A stretch of 64,000 nt of DNA from Bacteroidales bacterium (GCA_017447265.1 JAFSOA010000010.1:20975-84974); one strand, 5' to 3'; shown: positions 10,086 through 19,389, counted from the first letter of the stretch. Notes: generated by a model from the letters alone, not told the origin. A program made the numbers and translations.

Positions 10086-12152
10086 ATGAAACAGCGTATA
10101 TTGCTTTCCCTTTTAGCCGTAGCGGCTTTCCTTGTCGTGTCCTGTGACAAGCCTGAGCCGGAACCTGAACCTATACGCGTATCTGTCTCACCTTCATCCA
10201 TTTCCTTTACTTCTGAAGGCGGAACAGAGAGCTTCTCTGTCTCGTCCAACGGGCTTTGGTACGTGCGTACCGAAGGTTCGTGGATCAGCACCTCGACCGC
10301 CTCGGGTTCGGGCAACGGAACCGTGCAGGTGATCGCGGCCTCCAATACGGGTGAAAGCCGGACGGCGACGATCCATATCGAATCGGCCGACAACAAGGCG
10401 ACGGTGAGCGTCACGCAGCAGGCCTACGTGAAGCCCGAGCCCGTGGTGAAAAGCATCAAGGACATCCGCGCGCTCTACAAGGGCAGCGACTATAAGATTA
10501 CCGATGACATCTATCTTGAAGGTGCCGTCCTCAGTGATTTCCGCAAGAAAGAGGATGGCGGCCTCCACAACTATACCTCCGCGAAGACGCTGATCGTCTC
10601 CGACGGCGAAGCGGGCCTCATGTTGCGGCTGACGGAAGACAACAAGGATATCCTCCGCGGCCAGAAAGTGCGTGTCTCGCTCAAGAACCAGACCCTTTCG
10701 GTCTACAACGGCGGGCCGCTCCAGATCAGCGACCTGCCGCGCGACCGGGTCACCACGACCGGCACGGAGACCCTGGTGCCCAGGGAAGTTTCCGTCCAGG
10801 AACTGCTGACGGGCAACTACGAGTGTACCTACGTGGCTGTCAAGGAAGTCCAGGTCAAGGCGGAGTATGTTGGCAAGCCCTTCGGGAATGCGGAAAACCA
10901 TACCTCGATTCCTTTCGAAGGAAAGTCGGGCGGTGAATTCGACCTCTTCACGTCGAAACTAGCCTCGTTTATCAATGAAACAGTACCTTCCGGCAGCGGT
11001 ACTTTAAAAGGTATTGCCGGCGTATTCGGATCCCGTTGCCAGATCTACATTTCGGAGAAGGGCGACTATGCAGGCTTGACCGGTGAGCGTTTCGCTCCCG
11101 GCGCCCGTTTCTCCCTGGCGGCGACGAGCCGGACGGTGAGTGGTGATGCCGGTTCCTTCGGCATCACCCTTGCCGCCAATGTCGCATGGAAGGCGACCGC
11201 GTCCGATGCCGACTTCAGCGTCTCTCCCGCTTCCGGTACGAAAGACGCCACGGTGACGGTCACTTACAAAAGCAATCCGAGTACGGCCCAGAGCCGCGTG
11301 GCCAGGGTGATTTTCACCACGGAAGACGCCGGCGTCGCGCAGAAGGAACTCACGTTCACGATCACGCAGCTGGCGCTGGACCAGGTGGTTCCGAGCCCGG
11401 TGCAGGCCTGGACGGAACTTCCGGCCATGCAGCAGGCGGAGGGCAAAGCCTTCTTCAGCCACGACATGACCTACGGAGGAGCGACCGTCCGCAACTATTC
11501 TTTCTGGTATGACCTGAACAACCGGGTGGCCCTCTGGGTGGCCTATCCGCTGGTCAAGGGGCATCTCTCCGGGGTGAAGCGCACCGACAAGTGGGACTAC
11601 GACCCGATGGTGCCGCACCGCTACCAGGGTGAAGTCTCGTACAGCTATGCCGGCTATGACCGCGGACACCAGCTTCCCTCCGCCGACCGTCTGTGCAGTG
11701 CGGAGGCCAACGAGCAGACCTTCTATTACACCAATATCACACCGCAGAACAAGAATTTCAACCAGGGCATCTGGGAGACGCTCGAAGTCCTGGTGCGCAA
11801 CCAGCTTTCCGCGTGCGACACGATGTTCGTGGTGACGGGCTGCGTGCTCAGCACGGATGAAAACCCGACGGTCGTCTATGCGAAAGATACGCAGGGCAAG
11901 GATGTGGCGGTGCCGCAGATCTACTATAAGGTGCTCCTGCGCTACAAGGCGGGTGCGGCCAACGGCGGCTATTCGGGCATCGGCTTCTGGCTGGAGAACA
12001 GGAGTTACGGCAGCGAGGTGATCAGCCGCAGCCACGCCTGCACGATCGACCAGATCGAAGGCCGCGTAGGCATCGATTTCTTCGTGAACCTGAAAGATGA
12101 GTATGAAAAAGAAGCCGAATCGAAATTCGATGCCGGCGCATGGGGATTATGA
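10086..12152 (+). CDS. Lipoprotein endonuclease: BACON, DUF5689-like and NUC1 (DNA/RNA non-specific) domains
   Basis: A 688-residue surface-type lipoprotein. The signal is MKQRILLSLLAVAAFLVVSC with the lipobox Cys followed by a Pro/Glu spacer. BACON-like repeats (SISFTSEGGTESFSV, W-containing) occupy about residues 35-120. A DUF5689/OB-like segment (IKDIRALYKG, DIYLEGAVLSDF, QKVRVSLKNQTL) spans about 125-340, and a second BACON domain about 340-440. The C-terminus is a beta-beta-alpha-metal nuclease: DRGHQLPSADR carries the general-base His528, and NITPQNKNFNQGIW carries the Mg-binding Asn. Such enzymes cut DNA and RNA without sequence preference. Location before a TonB receptor and an OB-fold lipoprotein suggests extracellular nucleic-acid breakdown for uptake. 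ATG 10086 gives the clean lipoprotein signal. Confidence 0.88.
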   Translation: MKQRILLSLLAVAAFLVVSCDKPEPEPEPIRVSVSPSSISFTSEGGTESFSVSSNGLWYVRTEGSWISTSTASGSGNGTVQVIAASNTGESRTATIHIESADNKATVSVTQQAYVKPEPVVKSIKDIRALYKGSDYKITDDIYLEGAVLSDFRKKEDGGLHNYTSAKTLIVSDGEAGLMLRLTEDNKDILRGQKVRVSLKNQTLSVYNGGPLQISDLPRDRVTTTGTETLVPREVSVQELLTGNYECTYVAVKEVQVKAEYVGKPFGNAENHTSIPFEGKSGGEFDLFTSKLASFINETVPSGSGTLKGIAGVFGSRCQIYISEKGDYAGLTGERFAPGARFSLAATSRTVSGDAGSFGITLAANVAWKATASDADFSVSPASGTKDATVTVTYKSNPSTAQSRVARVIFTTEDAGVAQKELTFTITQLALDQVVPSPVQAWTELPAMQQAEGKAFFSHDMTYGGATVRNYSFWYDLNNRVALWVAYPLVKGHLSGVKRTDKWDYDPMVPHRYQGEVSYSYAGYDRGHQLPSADRLCSAEANEQTFYYTNITPQNKNFNQGIWETLEVLVRNQLSACDTMFVVTGCVLSTDENPTVVYAKDTQGKDVAVPQIYYKVLLRYKAGAANGGYSGIGFWLENRSYGSEVISRSHACTIDQIEGRVGIDFFVNLKDEYEKEAESKFDAGAWGL

Positions 12153-12203
12153 TGAAATAAAACAACTATTTATTATATCAACAATTAACCACAAACAACA
12201 TTT

Positions 12204-15200
12204 ATGAAAAAAACACTCAAGTTTTTCATGGCTGCAGCAGCCTTTCTGATGATGGTGTTTACGGCCCAGGCCCAGGTGACCACCTCGGCCCTCGCCGGAC
12301 AGATCGTCGATGAAGGCGGCGAGCCGCTGGTCGGCGCGACCGTCATCGCGGTCCACACCCCTTCCGGCACGCAGTACTATGCCGTGGCCAACGAAGAAGG
12401 CCGCTATGCCATCCAGGGTATGCGTACCGGTGGCCCGTATGAAGTGACCTACTCCCTGATCGGCTGCCAGACGGTCGTGATCCCCGACATCACCCTCGCC
12501 CTGGCTGAAACCTATCAGCAGAACGTGCGGATGAAGACCGCGGCCCAGAACCTCTCCGAGGCCATCGTGGTCGCATCGGCCGCTTCCAAATTCTCCAATG
12601 AGAAAACGGGTGCCGCCACCAACATCTCCAACCAGCAGATCACCAACCTCCCGAGCGTGAGCCGCGCCATCACCGACGTGACCCGCCTGTCGCCGTACGG
12701 CGGCAACGGCATGAGCTTCGCCGGCAGCGACGGTCGTCTGGCCAACTTCACGGTGGACGGTGCCAACTTCAACAACAACTTCGGTCTGAGCTCCAACCTG
12801 CCTGGTGGCGGCAACCCGATCTCCATCGACGCCATCGAGGAACTCCAGGTCGTGATCTCCCCGTATGACGTCCGTCAGACCAACTTCATCGGCGGCGGTG
12901 TCAACGCCATTACGAAGTCCGGTACGAACACCTTCCGCGGAAGCGCCTATGTGTATCATCGCAACGAAAACCTCCGTGGTGACACGGTAGAAGGCGAGCA
13001 GATCGGCGGCGCACGCGCCAAAGACCGTTCGACCACCTACGGCTTCACCATCGGCGGCCCGATCGTCAAGAACAAACTCTTCTTCTTCGTCAACGGCGAA
13101 TATTCCAAGATCCCGACCATCGTCAACCGTTGGCAGGGTTCCACGAACGGCGTCGCCGATCCGGACAACTACATCTCCCGCACGAAACTCAGCGACCTGC
13201 AGCGCGCCTCCGAATACGTGAAGAGCAAATATGGCTATGACACGGGTTCCTGGACCGACTTCCCGGCCGATGAGAAGAACATGAAGATCCTGGCCCGCCT
13301 TGACTGGAACATCAGCAACCAGCACAAGCTGGCCCTCCGTTACAACTATACGCAGAACAACGTGTGGAACTCGCCGAACGGCAGCTCCATGGACGGTGGC
13401 ACGCGTATGAGCGGCGCCCGTATGTCGCAGTACTCCATGTCCTTCGCCAACTCGATGTATTCCATGAAGAACATCGTGAGCACCTGGTCGCTCGACCTCA
13501 ACAGCCGTCTGTCCGACAACCTGTCGAACCAGTTCCTGGCCACCTTCTCGAAACTCGACGATATCCGCGGCACCAACTCCGAAGAGTTCCCGTTCATCGA
13601 TATCCTCGATGACAACAGCTCCAACAACTACATGGCCCTCGGCTATGAGCTGTTCACCTGGAACAACGCCGTGCACAACACCGTGGCCAACGTCAAGGAC
13701 GACATCACCTGGTACAAGGGCAGCCACAAGGTTACCGCCGGTCTCAACTACGAGTATCAGATGGCTGACAACCAGTACATGCGTAACGGTTCCGGTTACT
13801 ACCGCTACAAGACTCTCGACGACTTCCTCAACGGCCGTACCCCGGAGGTGGTCTGCTTGACCTACGGTTACGACGGTGAGCAGTATCCGGCCGCCCGTGT
13901 CCAGTTCCACAAAGCCGGCATCTATGCCCAGGACGAATGGAACATCAACGACCGCTTCAAACTGACCTACGGTATCCGTCTCGACGGCCTGTTCTTCGAC
14001 AACGGCGACCTGATGACCAACAATGCCATCAAGGAGCTGACCTATTATCCGAAGCGGTACAACTACCAGGAAACGCACATCGACACCGGTAAATGGCCTA
14101 CCTCCAAGGTGACCGTTTCTCCGCGCGTGGGCTTCAGCTGGGATGTCTTCGGCGACAAGAGCTTCAAGGTGCGTGGTGGTACGGGTCTCTTCTCCGGCCG
14201 TCTGCCGCTCGTGTTCTTCACCAACATGCCGACCAACGGTGGTCTGGTGCAGTATCAGGCACAGATCAATGCCAAGAACGCTGCCGCAAGAGGCTTCTCG
14301 ATGGATGTGTTTGACGGCGGTCTGGTGACCGACGCCAACGGCAAGGCTACCATCGCGGCTCTCTACGACAAACTCGTCAGCCTCGGTTACCCGAGCACGG
14401 TGAAACCGGAAGACGGTACGGTTCCTTCCGCCGTCAACGGTGTCGATCCGAAGTTCAAGATGCCGCAGGTCTGGAAGAGCTCGCTCGCATTGGACTACAG
14501 CTTCCCGACCTCTTTCCCGTTCAGCATCTCGGCTGAGGGTATCTTCAACAAGACCGTCAACGCGGTGGCCATCTCCGACTGGAGCATGAGCAACGTGGCC
14601 GGTTTCGCCCGCTTCAACGGTGCCGACAACCGCCCGATCTATCCTGCCGGCTTCCGCTACACCACCAAAGCCTTTGTCCTGGAGAACACCGACAAGGGTT
14701 ACGGCTGGAGCGCCAGCGCCCAACTCAACATGCAGCCGATCAAGAGCCTGAGCATCATGGCCGCCTACACGCACACCGTGAGCAAGGAAATCACCGGCAT
14801 GCCGGGTTCCGCCGCCGAGTCGGCCTTCACCTATGTGCCGACCAACGAAGGTCCGAACTACATCAAACTCCACAATTCGCAGTATGTGACGCCTGACCGC
14901 GTGGTCGCTTCCCTGACGCACCACGACAAGGCCGGCAACCACTACAGCTTCATCTATGAGGCTTGGCGTGGCGGTTACAACTACTCCTACATGCTGTCGA
15001 ACGACATGAACGGCGACGGTTACAACTACGACGCTCTCTACATCCCGACCGACGAAGAAGTGCAGACCCGCCAGTTCCGTTTTGTCTCGCCTGACGACCA
15101 GAACCGCTTCCTGGACTTCCTCCACAACGACAAGTACCTGAGAAGCCACCAGGGCCAGTATGCAGAAGGCTACAGCCTCTACAGCCCGTGGGTGCACCGT

Positions 15201-15506
15201 CTGGACTTCAGCTACAAGCACGACTTCACCGTCAAGTGCGGCAAGAACACCAACACCTTGCAGCTCTGCCTCGACCTGAAGAACGTCCTCAACCTGTTCA
15301 ACTCCAGCTGGGGTGTGAGCAAGTACCTCAACCCGGCCATCGGCTCCGATGCCCGCATCCTCAAGTATGAAGGTGTCGACGCTGACGGTTATGCTACCTT
15401 CTCCACGCCGGCCGCCATCAGCGGCGCGACCCAGACTTTCGTTCCGAACCACGCGCTCGGACAGTGCTGGTATGCTTCCGTGGGTATCAAATATCTGTTC
15501 AACTAA
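12204..15506 (+). CDS. Oar-like TonB-dependent outer-membrane receptor
   Basis: An 1100-residue importer. The signal peptide is MKKTLKFFMAAAAFLMMVFTAQA. A carboxypeptidase-regulatory-like domain follows (ALAGQIVDEGGEPLVGATVIA, about residues 28-110), then the plug (SNEKTGAATNISNQQI ... DGANFNNNFG ... IDAIEELQVVISPYDVRQTNFIGGGVNAITKSGTN). The rest is a large beta-barrel closing with WYASVGIKYLFN. The plug wording (SPYDVRQTNFIGGGVNAITKSG) is that of the Oar family, whose members import proteins, peptides or other large ligands. It lies 51 bases after the nuclease and 16 before an OB-fold lipoprotein, so the three probably form one operon. The ligand may be nucleic acid or its fragments; that is inference from neighbours. 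Confidence 0.93.
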   Translation: MKKTLKFFMAAAAFLMMVFTAQAQVTTSALAGQIVDEGGEPLVGATVIAVHTPSGTQYYAVANEEGRYAIQGMRTGGPYEVTYSLIGCQTVVIPDITLALAETYQQNVRMKTAAQNLSEAIVVASAASKFSNEKTGAATNISNQQITNLPSVSRAITDVTRLSPYGGNGMSFAGSDGRLANFTVDGANFNNNFGLSSNLPGGGNPISIDAIEELQVVISPYDVRQTNFIGGGVNAITKSGTNTFRGSAYVYHRNENLRGDTVEGEQIGGARAKDRSTTYGFTIGGPIVKNKLFFFVNGEYSKIPTIVNRWQGSTNGVADPDNYISRTKLSDLQRASEYVKSKYGYDTGSWTDFPADEKNMKILARLDWNISNQHKLALRYNYTQNNVWNSPNGSSMDGGTRMSGARMSQYSMSFANSMYSMKNIVSTWSLDLNSRLSDNLSNQFLATFSKLDDIRGTNSEEFPFIDILDDNSSNNYMALGYELFTWNNAVHNTVANVKDDITWYKGSHKVTAGLNYEYQMADNQYMRNGSGYYRYKTLDDFLNGRTPEVVCLTYGYDGEQYPAARVQFHKAGIYAQDEWNINDRFKLTYGIRLDGLFFDNGDLMTNNAIKELTYYPKRYNYQETHIDTGKWPTSKVTVSPRVGFSWDVFGDKSFKVRGGTGLFSGRLPLVFFTNMPTNGGLVQYQAQINAKNAAARGFSMDVFDGGLVTDANGKATIAALYDKLVSLGYPSTVKPEDGTVPSAVNGVDPKFKMPQVWKSSLALDYSFPTSFPFSISAEGIFNKTVNAVAISDWSMSNVAGFARFNGADNRPIYPAGFRYTTKAFVLENTDKGYGWSASAQLNMQPIKSLSIMAAYTHTVSKEITGMPGSAAESAFTYVPTNEGPNYIKLHNSQYVTPDRVVASLTHHDKAGNHYSFIYEAWRGGYNYSYMLSNDMNGDGYNYDALYIPTDEEVQTRQFRFVSPDDQNRFLDFLHNDKYLRSHQGQYAEGYSLYSPWVHRLDFSYKHDFTVKCGKNTNTLQLCLDLKNVLNLFNSSWGVSKYLNPAIGSDARILKYEGVDADGYATFSTPAAISGATQTFVPNHALGQCWYASVGIKYLFN

Positions 15507-15522
15507 TTAACAAGACTGCGAT

Positions 15523-17178
15523 ATGAAAATCAAGAATATCCTTGTTTCCCTCTTTGCCATTCTGGCTCTCGCAGCCGGTTGCAATCAGATCGAGCCGGAT
15601 CATTATCTGGACGAGGTTTCGCTTTCCACTTCCTATGTCTCCCTCTCCATGGCGGGTGGTTCCTCTTCCGTCGAAGCCTTCACGGCCGACAACTGGACTA
15701 TCACCGGCGCTCCTTCCTGGCTGACCGTCACCCCGACTTCGGGCAGTGCCGGTGTGACCAGCATCTCCTTCTCCGCCCCCACGACGCTTGACGGTCGTTC
15801 GGCTGAACTCATCCTGACCTGCGCCGGCAAGACCCAGCGCATCAATGTGATCCAGGGCCTGTCTACCGTCTCGCCCGCTACCTGTGCTGAGGTGATCGCC
15901 GGTCCCGACAGCAAGACCTACCTGGTGACGGGTGTCTGCACGGGTATCGCCAACACCAACTATGGTAACTGGTACCTGATGGACGACACGGGTGAGATCT
16001 ATATCTATGGTACGGTCAATGCGGCCGGCAACTATGCCTGGAGCAGCTTCGGCATCGAGGTCGGTGACGAGGTGACTGTCCAGGGCCCGAAGACGACCTA
16101 CAACGGTACCGTCGAGCTTGTGGATGCACAGGTTGTCAACGTCAACAAGTCGCTCATCAAGATCGCCGAGATTGTCCCGATGGAAGGTATCTTCCCGACG
16201 GCTGGCGGCGACATCGCCATCACGCTCAACAACAAGGGTAAAGGTCTCTACGTGGAGATCCCCGAAGCAGCGAAGAGCTGGCTCACCATCAAATCGATTG
16301 CTGGCAACACCATCGTGTTCCATGCCGATGAGAACGTCGCCGGCCCGCGTACCGCGACCCTCGTGTTCAAGACCACGGACGGCAAGAAAGACTATACCTG
16401 CGAGACCAGCCTCATCCAGCTGGGTGCTTCCGGTTCGAAGGACCTTCCGTTCACCGTGGACGAGGCCATCGCTTACGCCATGAGCGTAGGTACCGAGACC
16501 ACGACCGACTTCTACGTGAAGGGTATTGTCTCCAAGATTCTGGACAAGGGCGAGTACGGTTCCTACGGCAACGCCTCCTTCTGGATCTCCGACGACGGTG
16601 AATACCACAATGATCTGTCCCGCGACTTCGAGGCTTACCGTGTCCTCTGGCTCGGCAACGAGAAGTGGGTTGAAGGCAACGCCCAGATCGCTGTCGGCGC
16701 CGAGGTCATCATCTGCGGTCATCTGACGACCTACAAGGGTACCGCCGAGACGGCCCAGAACAAGGCGTATGTCTACCAGATCAACGGTGTCCATACCGAT
16801 GCCAACGGTATCGGAACCAAGGCTGATCCGTTCAACGTGGCCGGTGCCATTGCTGCTTGCAACGCCATTGGTGGCGCCACGAATTTCAATGCCTATGTGA
16901 CTGGCAAGGTGTCGAAAGTCGAAAGCGCTTACAGCGCCCAGTACGGCAACGCTACCTTCTGGATCTCCGAAGACGGCGCTTACCACGACAAGGATGTCAC
17001 GAAGGACTTCGAGGCCTACCGTGTCCTCTGGACAGACGGCAAGAAATGGGCGGAAGGTGATCCGCAGGTCGCTGTCGGTGACAAGGTGACGATCTACGGC
17101 CAGCTGACCCTTTACAAAGGCCTCGCCGAGACCAACTCCGGTAAAGCCTGGGTCCAGGAGCACATTCCTGCCAACTAG
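15523..17178 (+). CDS. Lipoprotein with BACON and tandem OB-fold-like domains
   Basis: A 551-residue lipoprotein (MKIKNILVSLFAILALAAGC, lipobox Cys at about 20). A BACON domain (VSLSMAGGSSSVEAFTADNW) covers about residues 35-115. A first OB-like domain (KTYLVTGVCTGIANTNYGNWYLMDDTGEIYIYG) covers about 120-210, and a BACON-like insert about 215-305. Two near-duplicate OB units follow (about 305-425 and 435-551), both with YGNA(S/T)FWIS(D/E)DG, DFEAYRVLW and ItvyG-type strands. The OB units resemble predicted nucleic-acid-binding OB proteins of Bacteroidota. Placement next to the nuclease and the Oar-like receptor makes a surface capture or presentation role plausible. A strong terminator follows, ending the operon. 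Confidence 0.82.
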   Translation: MKIKNILVSLFAILALAAGCNQIEPDHYLDEVSLSTSYVSLSMAGGSSSVEAFTADNWTITGAPSWLTVTPTSGSAGVTSISFSAPTTLDGRSAELILTCAGKTQRINVIQGLSTVSPATCAEVIAGPDSKTYLVTGVCTGIANTNYGNWYLMDDTGEIYIYGTVNAAGNYAWSSFGIEVGDEVTVQGPKTTYNGTVELVDAQVVNVNKSLIKIAEIVPMEGIFPTAGGDIAITLNNKGKGLYVEIPEAAKSWLTIKSIAGNTIVFHADENVAGPRTATLVFKTTDGKKDYTCETSLIQLGASGSKDLPFTVDEAIAYAMSVGTETTTDFYVKGIVSKILDKGEYGSYGNASFWISDDGEYHNDLSRDFEAYRVLWLGNEKWVEGNAQIAVGAEVIICGHLTTYKGTAETAQNKAYVYQINGVHTDANGIGTKADPFNVAGAIAACNAIGGATNFNAYVTGKVSKVESAYSAQYGNATFWISEDGAYHDKDVTKDFEAYRVLWTDGKKWAEGDPQVAVGDKVTIYGQLTLYKGLAETNSGKAWVQEHIPAN

Positions 17179-17187
17179 CATTCCAAA

Positions 17188-17274
17188 CCCCGGGTCAAGC
17201 CCGGGGTGACGGAAAACATCCTGCCGGGCTTGACCCGGCATCGCAAAGGGCGGTCTTCTGACCGCCCTTTTTTT
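17188..17274 (+). terminator. Three successive hairpins ending in a rho-independent terminator
   Basis: CCCCGGG/CCCGGGG (17188-17206), GCCGGG/CCCGGC (17223-17239), and AAAGGGCGGTC paired with GACCGCCCTTT (17245-17270) followed by T7. The last is a textbook terminator for the upstream operon. The first two share CGGGTCAAGCCCG-type palindromes, a common intergenic repeat theme. Confidence 0.85.
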
Positions 17275-17294
17275 GTCCTGCGCCGTCCCTCTTT

Positions 17295-17408
17295 GCGCGA
17301 CACAGACGCCGGCGCCGCTTCTTCTGTGTCGCGCGAGGTTTCTGCCCGAAAACCGCTATTTCCTTCCCGCGACACAGACGAGACAGATGAAACTTCTGTG
17401 TCGCGAGC
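17295..17408 (+). repeat. Paired-hairpin repeat, copy A
   Basis: Two hairpins with GCGACACAGA / TCTGTGTCGC stems, about 70 bases apart, separated by a conserved spacer (TTTCTGCCCGAAAACCGC). Copy B at 19204-19316 is its reverse complement with only a few mismatches over more than 100 bases. Copies A and B flank the TonB-receptor-like gene between them. By layout it resembles BIME/REP elements of other bacteria. Confidence 0.8.
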
Positions 17409-17427
17409 GGGAAATGAGATAAAATGA

Positions 17428-19125
17428 TTAAAGAATGTATCGCAAGCCGAAAAGCAATTGCGAACTGCTGGCGGCACGACGGTAGTAACCCGTGAGCTGG
17501 AAGCGGTGCTCCCGGCCGCCGGTCTGGAAGAAAAAGTCCTGGCTCAGGCGTACTTCAAAGAGATGGTGCCAGACGAACATATCCGGCGCCGGATATGTGC
17601 TGCTGAGCAGCGACTCGTCCACGTGCTGTCCGTCATAGAGCACCGCCAGCATCGTCGCGAAATGCCGGGCATATTCCGCCTGGTACGAGAAGCCCCCCAT
17701 AACGCGGTCGCGGATCCATCCGTCGCTGCGCGTATAGGAAGCCAGGGCCCAGGCCCGCTTGGCGAAGGGCCGCTCCATCCGCGCCGTCAACGCATAATGG
17801 CTGTCCAGCACATTGCGCGAAGAGATATAGAAAGCCCGGCGCCAGGCCTGCCCGTAGATGCCTTCGAGCGTCAGCTTGAAATCGAGCGGCAGGCGCGTAT
17901 CAATGGCCGCCAGATTCTTCCAGACCGTGCCTTCGCCATGCACGCCATAGACCGCCGTGCCGGCACGCAGCACGAGCCGGCCATTGCCCAGCGCATCGTA
18001 ATACACGCTCACACGCGGCGAAAAGGCAAAGGGGAAGGTAAAGCGCACACCGGCCTGCAGGGTCAGGCGCCGCCCGAGGCGGATGGCATCCTGCACATAG
18101 ATATCGCCGTGCGTGGACGTTGAATCGGCCAGGATGAAATTCTGGTAGGAGAACTGCACGCCGGCCAGCACACGATGTCTTCCTGCGGCAAAGGTGAAGT
18201 CATCGGAAGCCAGCAGCTGGCGGGAATAGCCGGTCGCGTACCAGCCCGCCTGGAGCCGCATCGAAAGCTGTTCGCTGAAAGATGCCGTCAGCCCTGCCGT
18301 GGCCCAGTTTTCACCCCCGAAATGATCCGTGCCGGCCACATTGGCCGCCAGCCGTCCGCCGGAGAGATCCAGCCGGAAACGCTCGCTCAAGCGCGCGTCG
18401 AAGCGCGCCGCGCCGGAAAGGGCCTGGAGGCTACCGCCATATTGCAGGCCGCCGAACAGCTGGTAGTCCTGGTTTCCAAGGGGAGTGGCGATGCTGAGGC
18501 CGCCGAGTCCCAGATGCTGGGTCGAGCCCGGCATGACGGAAGAAGCGTCCTCGCCGGGAAAGCCAACGCCGCCAAAAAATCCGTAGGCTGTGCCATGGAA
18601 ACGGCTGCTGCCCGTGGGCATCATCCATTGCTCCGAAACGCCCGCCAGCGGCGATGTCTGCCGTATATCGAAGGCCACGGGCGTGGAGATGCGCTGGCTC
18701 ACCAGGTCGTAGCCCAGCGGAGAGACCGGCACCGTGCCGCCACCCAGTTCGGGGCCCATGCGCAGTGAGGTGGCGGCCTCATCGACATGGACATACGATG
18801 TCTTCGCTTCCAGATCGGCGTCGACCACGGTGTTCTGCCCGGCATAGGTAAAGACCTGTCGGACAGTTAGCGGATCGTATCCGAAATAGTGGATGCGCAG
18901 CGTATAGGGGCCGCCCGGCAGGACGTCCAGCAACTGCCACCAGCCTCCGTGGCCTGTCGTGGTATAATACTGTGCGTTGGTCTGCTGGTGGATGGCCACC
19001 ACGGTCACGCCCTCGATCGGGCCGTTCTCGTCGGTCACACGGCCGCCGAGGCTGGCCGTACCGGTCTGCGCAGCTATCGGCAGCGCCGCCAGCAGCAATA
19101 TGATGGTGCAGAGTTTTCTAATCAT
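17428..19125 (-). CDS. Short TonB-receptor-like outer-membrane protein lacking a clear plug
   Basis: A 565-residue protein. The signal peptide is MIRKLCTIILLLAALPIAAQ. A carboxypeptidase-regulatory-like domain (ASLGGRVTDENGPIEGVTVVAIHQ) covers about residues 22-105, as in Oar-type receptors. A barrel of about 430 residues ends in LLFGLRYIL. In a normal receptor about 130 residues of plug would separate the two; here only a short stretch (YDLVSQRISTPVAFDIRQTSPLAG) recalls the Oar plug. It may be a degenerate receptor or a plug-less barrel. ATG 19125 is chosen because the signal peptide begins there and a TATCTTTG box ends four bases before it; the longer upstream open frame is repeat sequence. 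Inverted repeats flank the gene on both sides. Confidence 0.75.
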   Translation of the reverse strand: MIRKLCTIILLLAALPIAAQTGTASLGGRVTDENGPIEGVTVVAIHQQTNAQYYTTTGHGGWWQLLDVLPGGPYTLRIHYFGYDPLTVRQVFTYAGQNTVVDADLEAKTSYVHVDEAATSLRMGPELGGGTVPVSPLGYDLVSQRISTPVAFDIRQTSPLAGVSEQWMMPTGSSRFHGTAYGFFGGVGFPGEDASSVMPGSTQHLGLGGLSIATPLGNQDYQLFGGLQYGGSLQALSGAARFDARLSERFRLDLSGGRLAANVAGTDHFGGENWATAGLTASFSEQLSMRLQAGWYATGYSRQLLASDDFTFAAGRHRVLAGVQFSYQNFILADSTSTHGDIYVQDAIRLGRRLTLQAGVRFTFPFAFSPRVSVYYDALGNGRLVLRAGTAVYGVHGEGTVWKNLAAIDTRLPLDFKLTLEGIYGQAWRRAFYISSRNVLDSHYALTARMERPFAKRAWALASYTRSDGWIRDRVMGGFSYQAEYARHFATMLAVLYDGQHVDESLLSSTYPAPDMFVWHHLFEVRLSQDFFFQTGGREHRFQLTGYYRRAASSSQLLFGLRYIL

Positions 19126-19129
19126 ATTG

Positions 19130-19137
19130 CAAAGATA
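19130..19137 (-). promoter_or_regulatory. -7 box of the short TonB-receptor-like gene
   Basis: TATCTTTG on the minus strand, four bases from the ATG at 19125; this predicts a leaderless mRNA. Confidence 0.7.
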
Positions 19138-19203
19138 ATAAAAGTCTCGCCGCATTTTCTTCCCTTTCCTTGCTTCTGCTATTCTGTTTAGCTTGTTCTC
19201 TTT

Positions 19204-19316
19204 GCGTGACACAGACGTTTTAACTGTCTCGTCTGTGTCGCGGGGAGGAAATGGCGGTTTTCGGGCAGAAACCCCGCGCGACACAGAAGAAGCGGCGCCG
19301 GCGTCTGTGTCGCGCA
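19204..19316 (-). repeat. Paired-hairpin repeat, copy B (inverted to copy A)
   Basis: Contains GTGACACAGAC/GTCTGTGTCGC and GCGACACAGA/GTCTGTGTCGC stems. The reverse complement follows copy A almost base for base, including the spacer. It occupies the space between the divergent short TonB-receptor-like gene and the S41 protease gene. Confidence 0.8.
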
Positions 19317-19387
19317 AGGAAAGACAGCGCAAGGAAAGACAGCGCAAGGAGGGACAGCGCAGTGAGGGGCAGCGCAAGGACGGCGCG
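19313..19387 (+). repeat. Five tandem 15-bp units
   Basis: Units of consensus CGCAAGGAAAGACAG run head to tail at 19313, 19328, 19343, 19358 and 19373; the first two are identical and the later ones diverge. The array directly follows hairpin repeat B and ends three bases before the -33 element of the protease promoter. Confidence 0.85.
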
Positions 19388-19389
19388 GA

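Noticed and set aside
17206-17427. Small open frames on both strands around the paired-hairpin repeat
   Set aside because: They read RDTD...SVSR-type residues that come from the repeat itself and occur in both directions at all copies; no start context or homology supports translation.
19126-19377. 84-residue N-terminal extension of the short TonB-receptor-like protein
   Set aside because: It would be encoded by repeat B and the 15-bp array and would hide a normal signal peptide; a -7 box lies immediately before ATG 19125.
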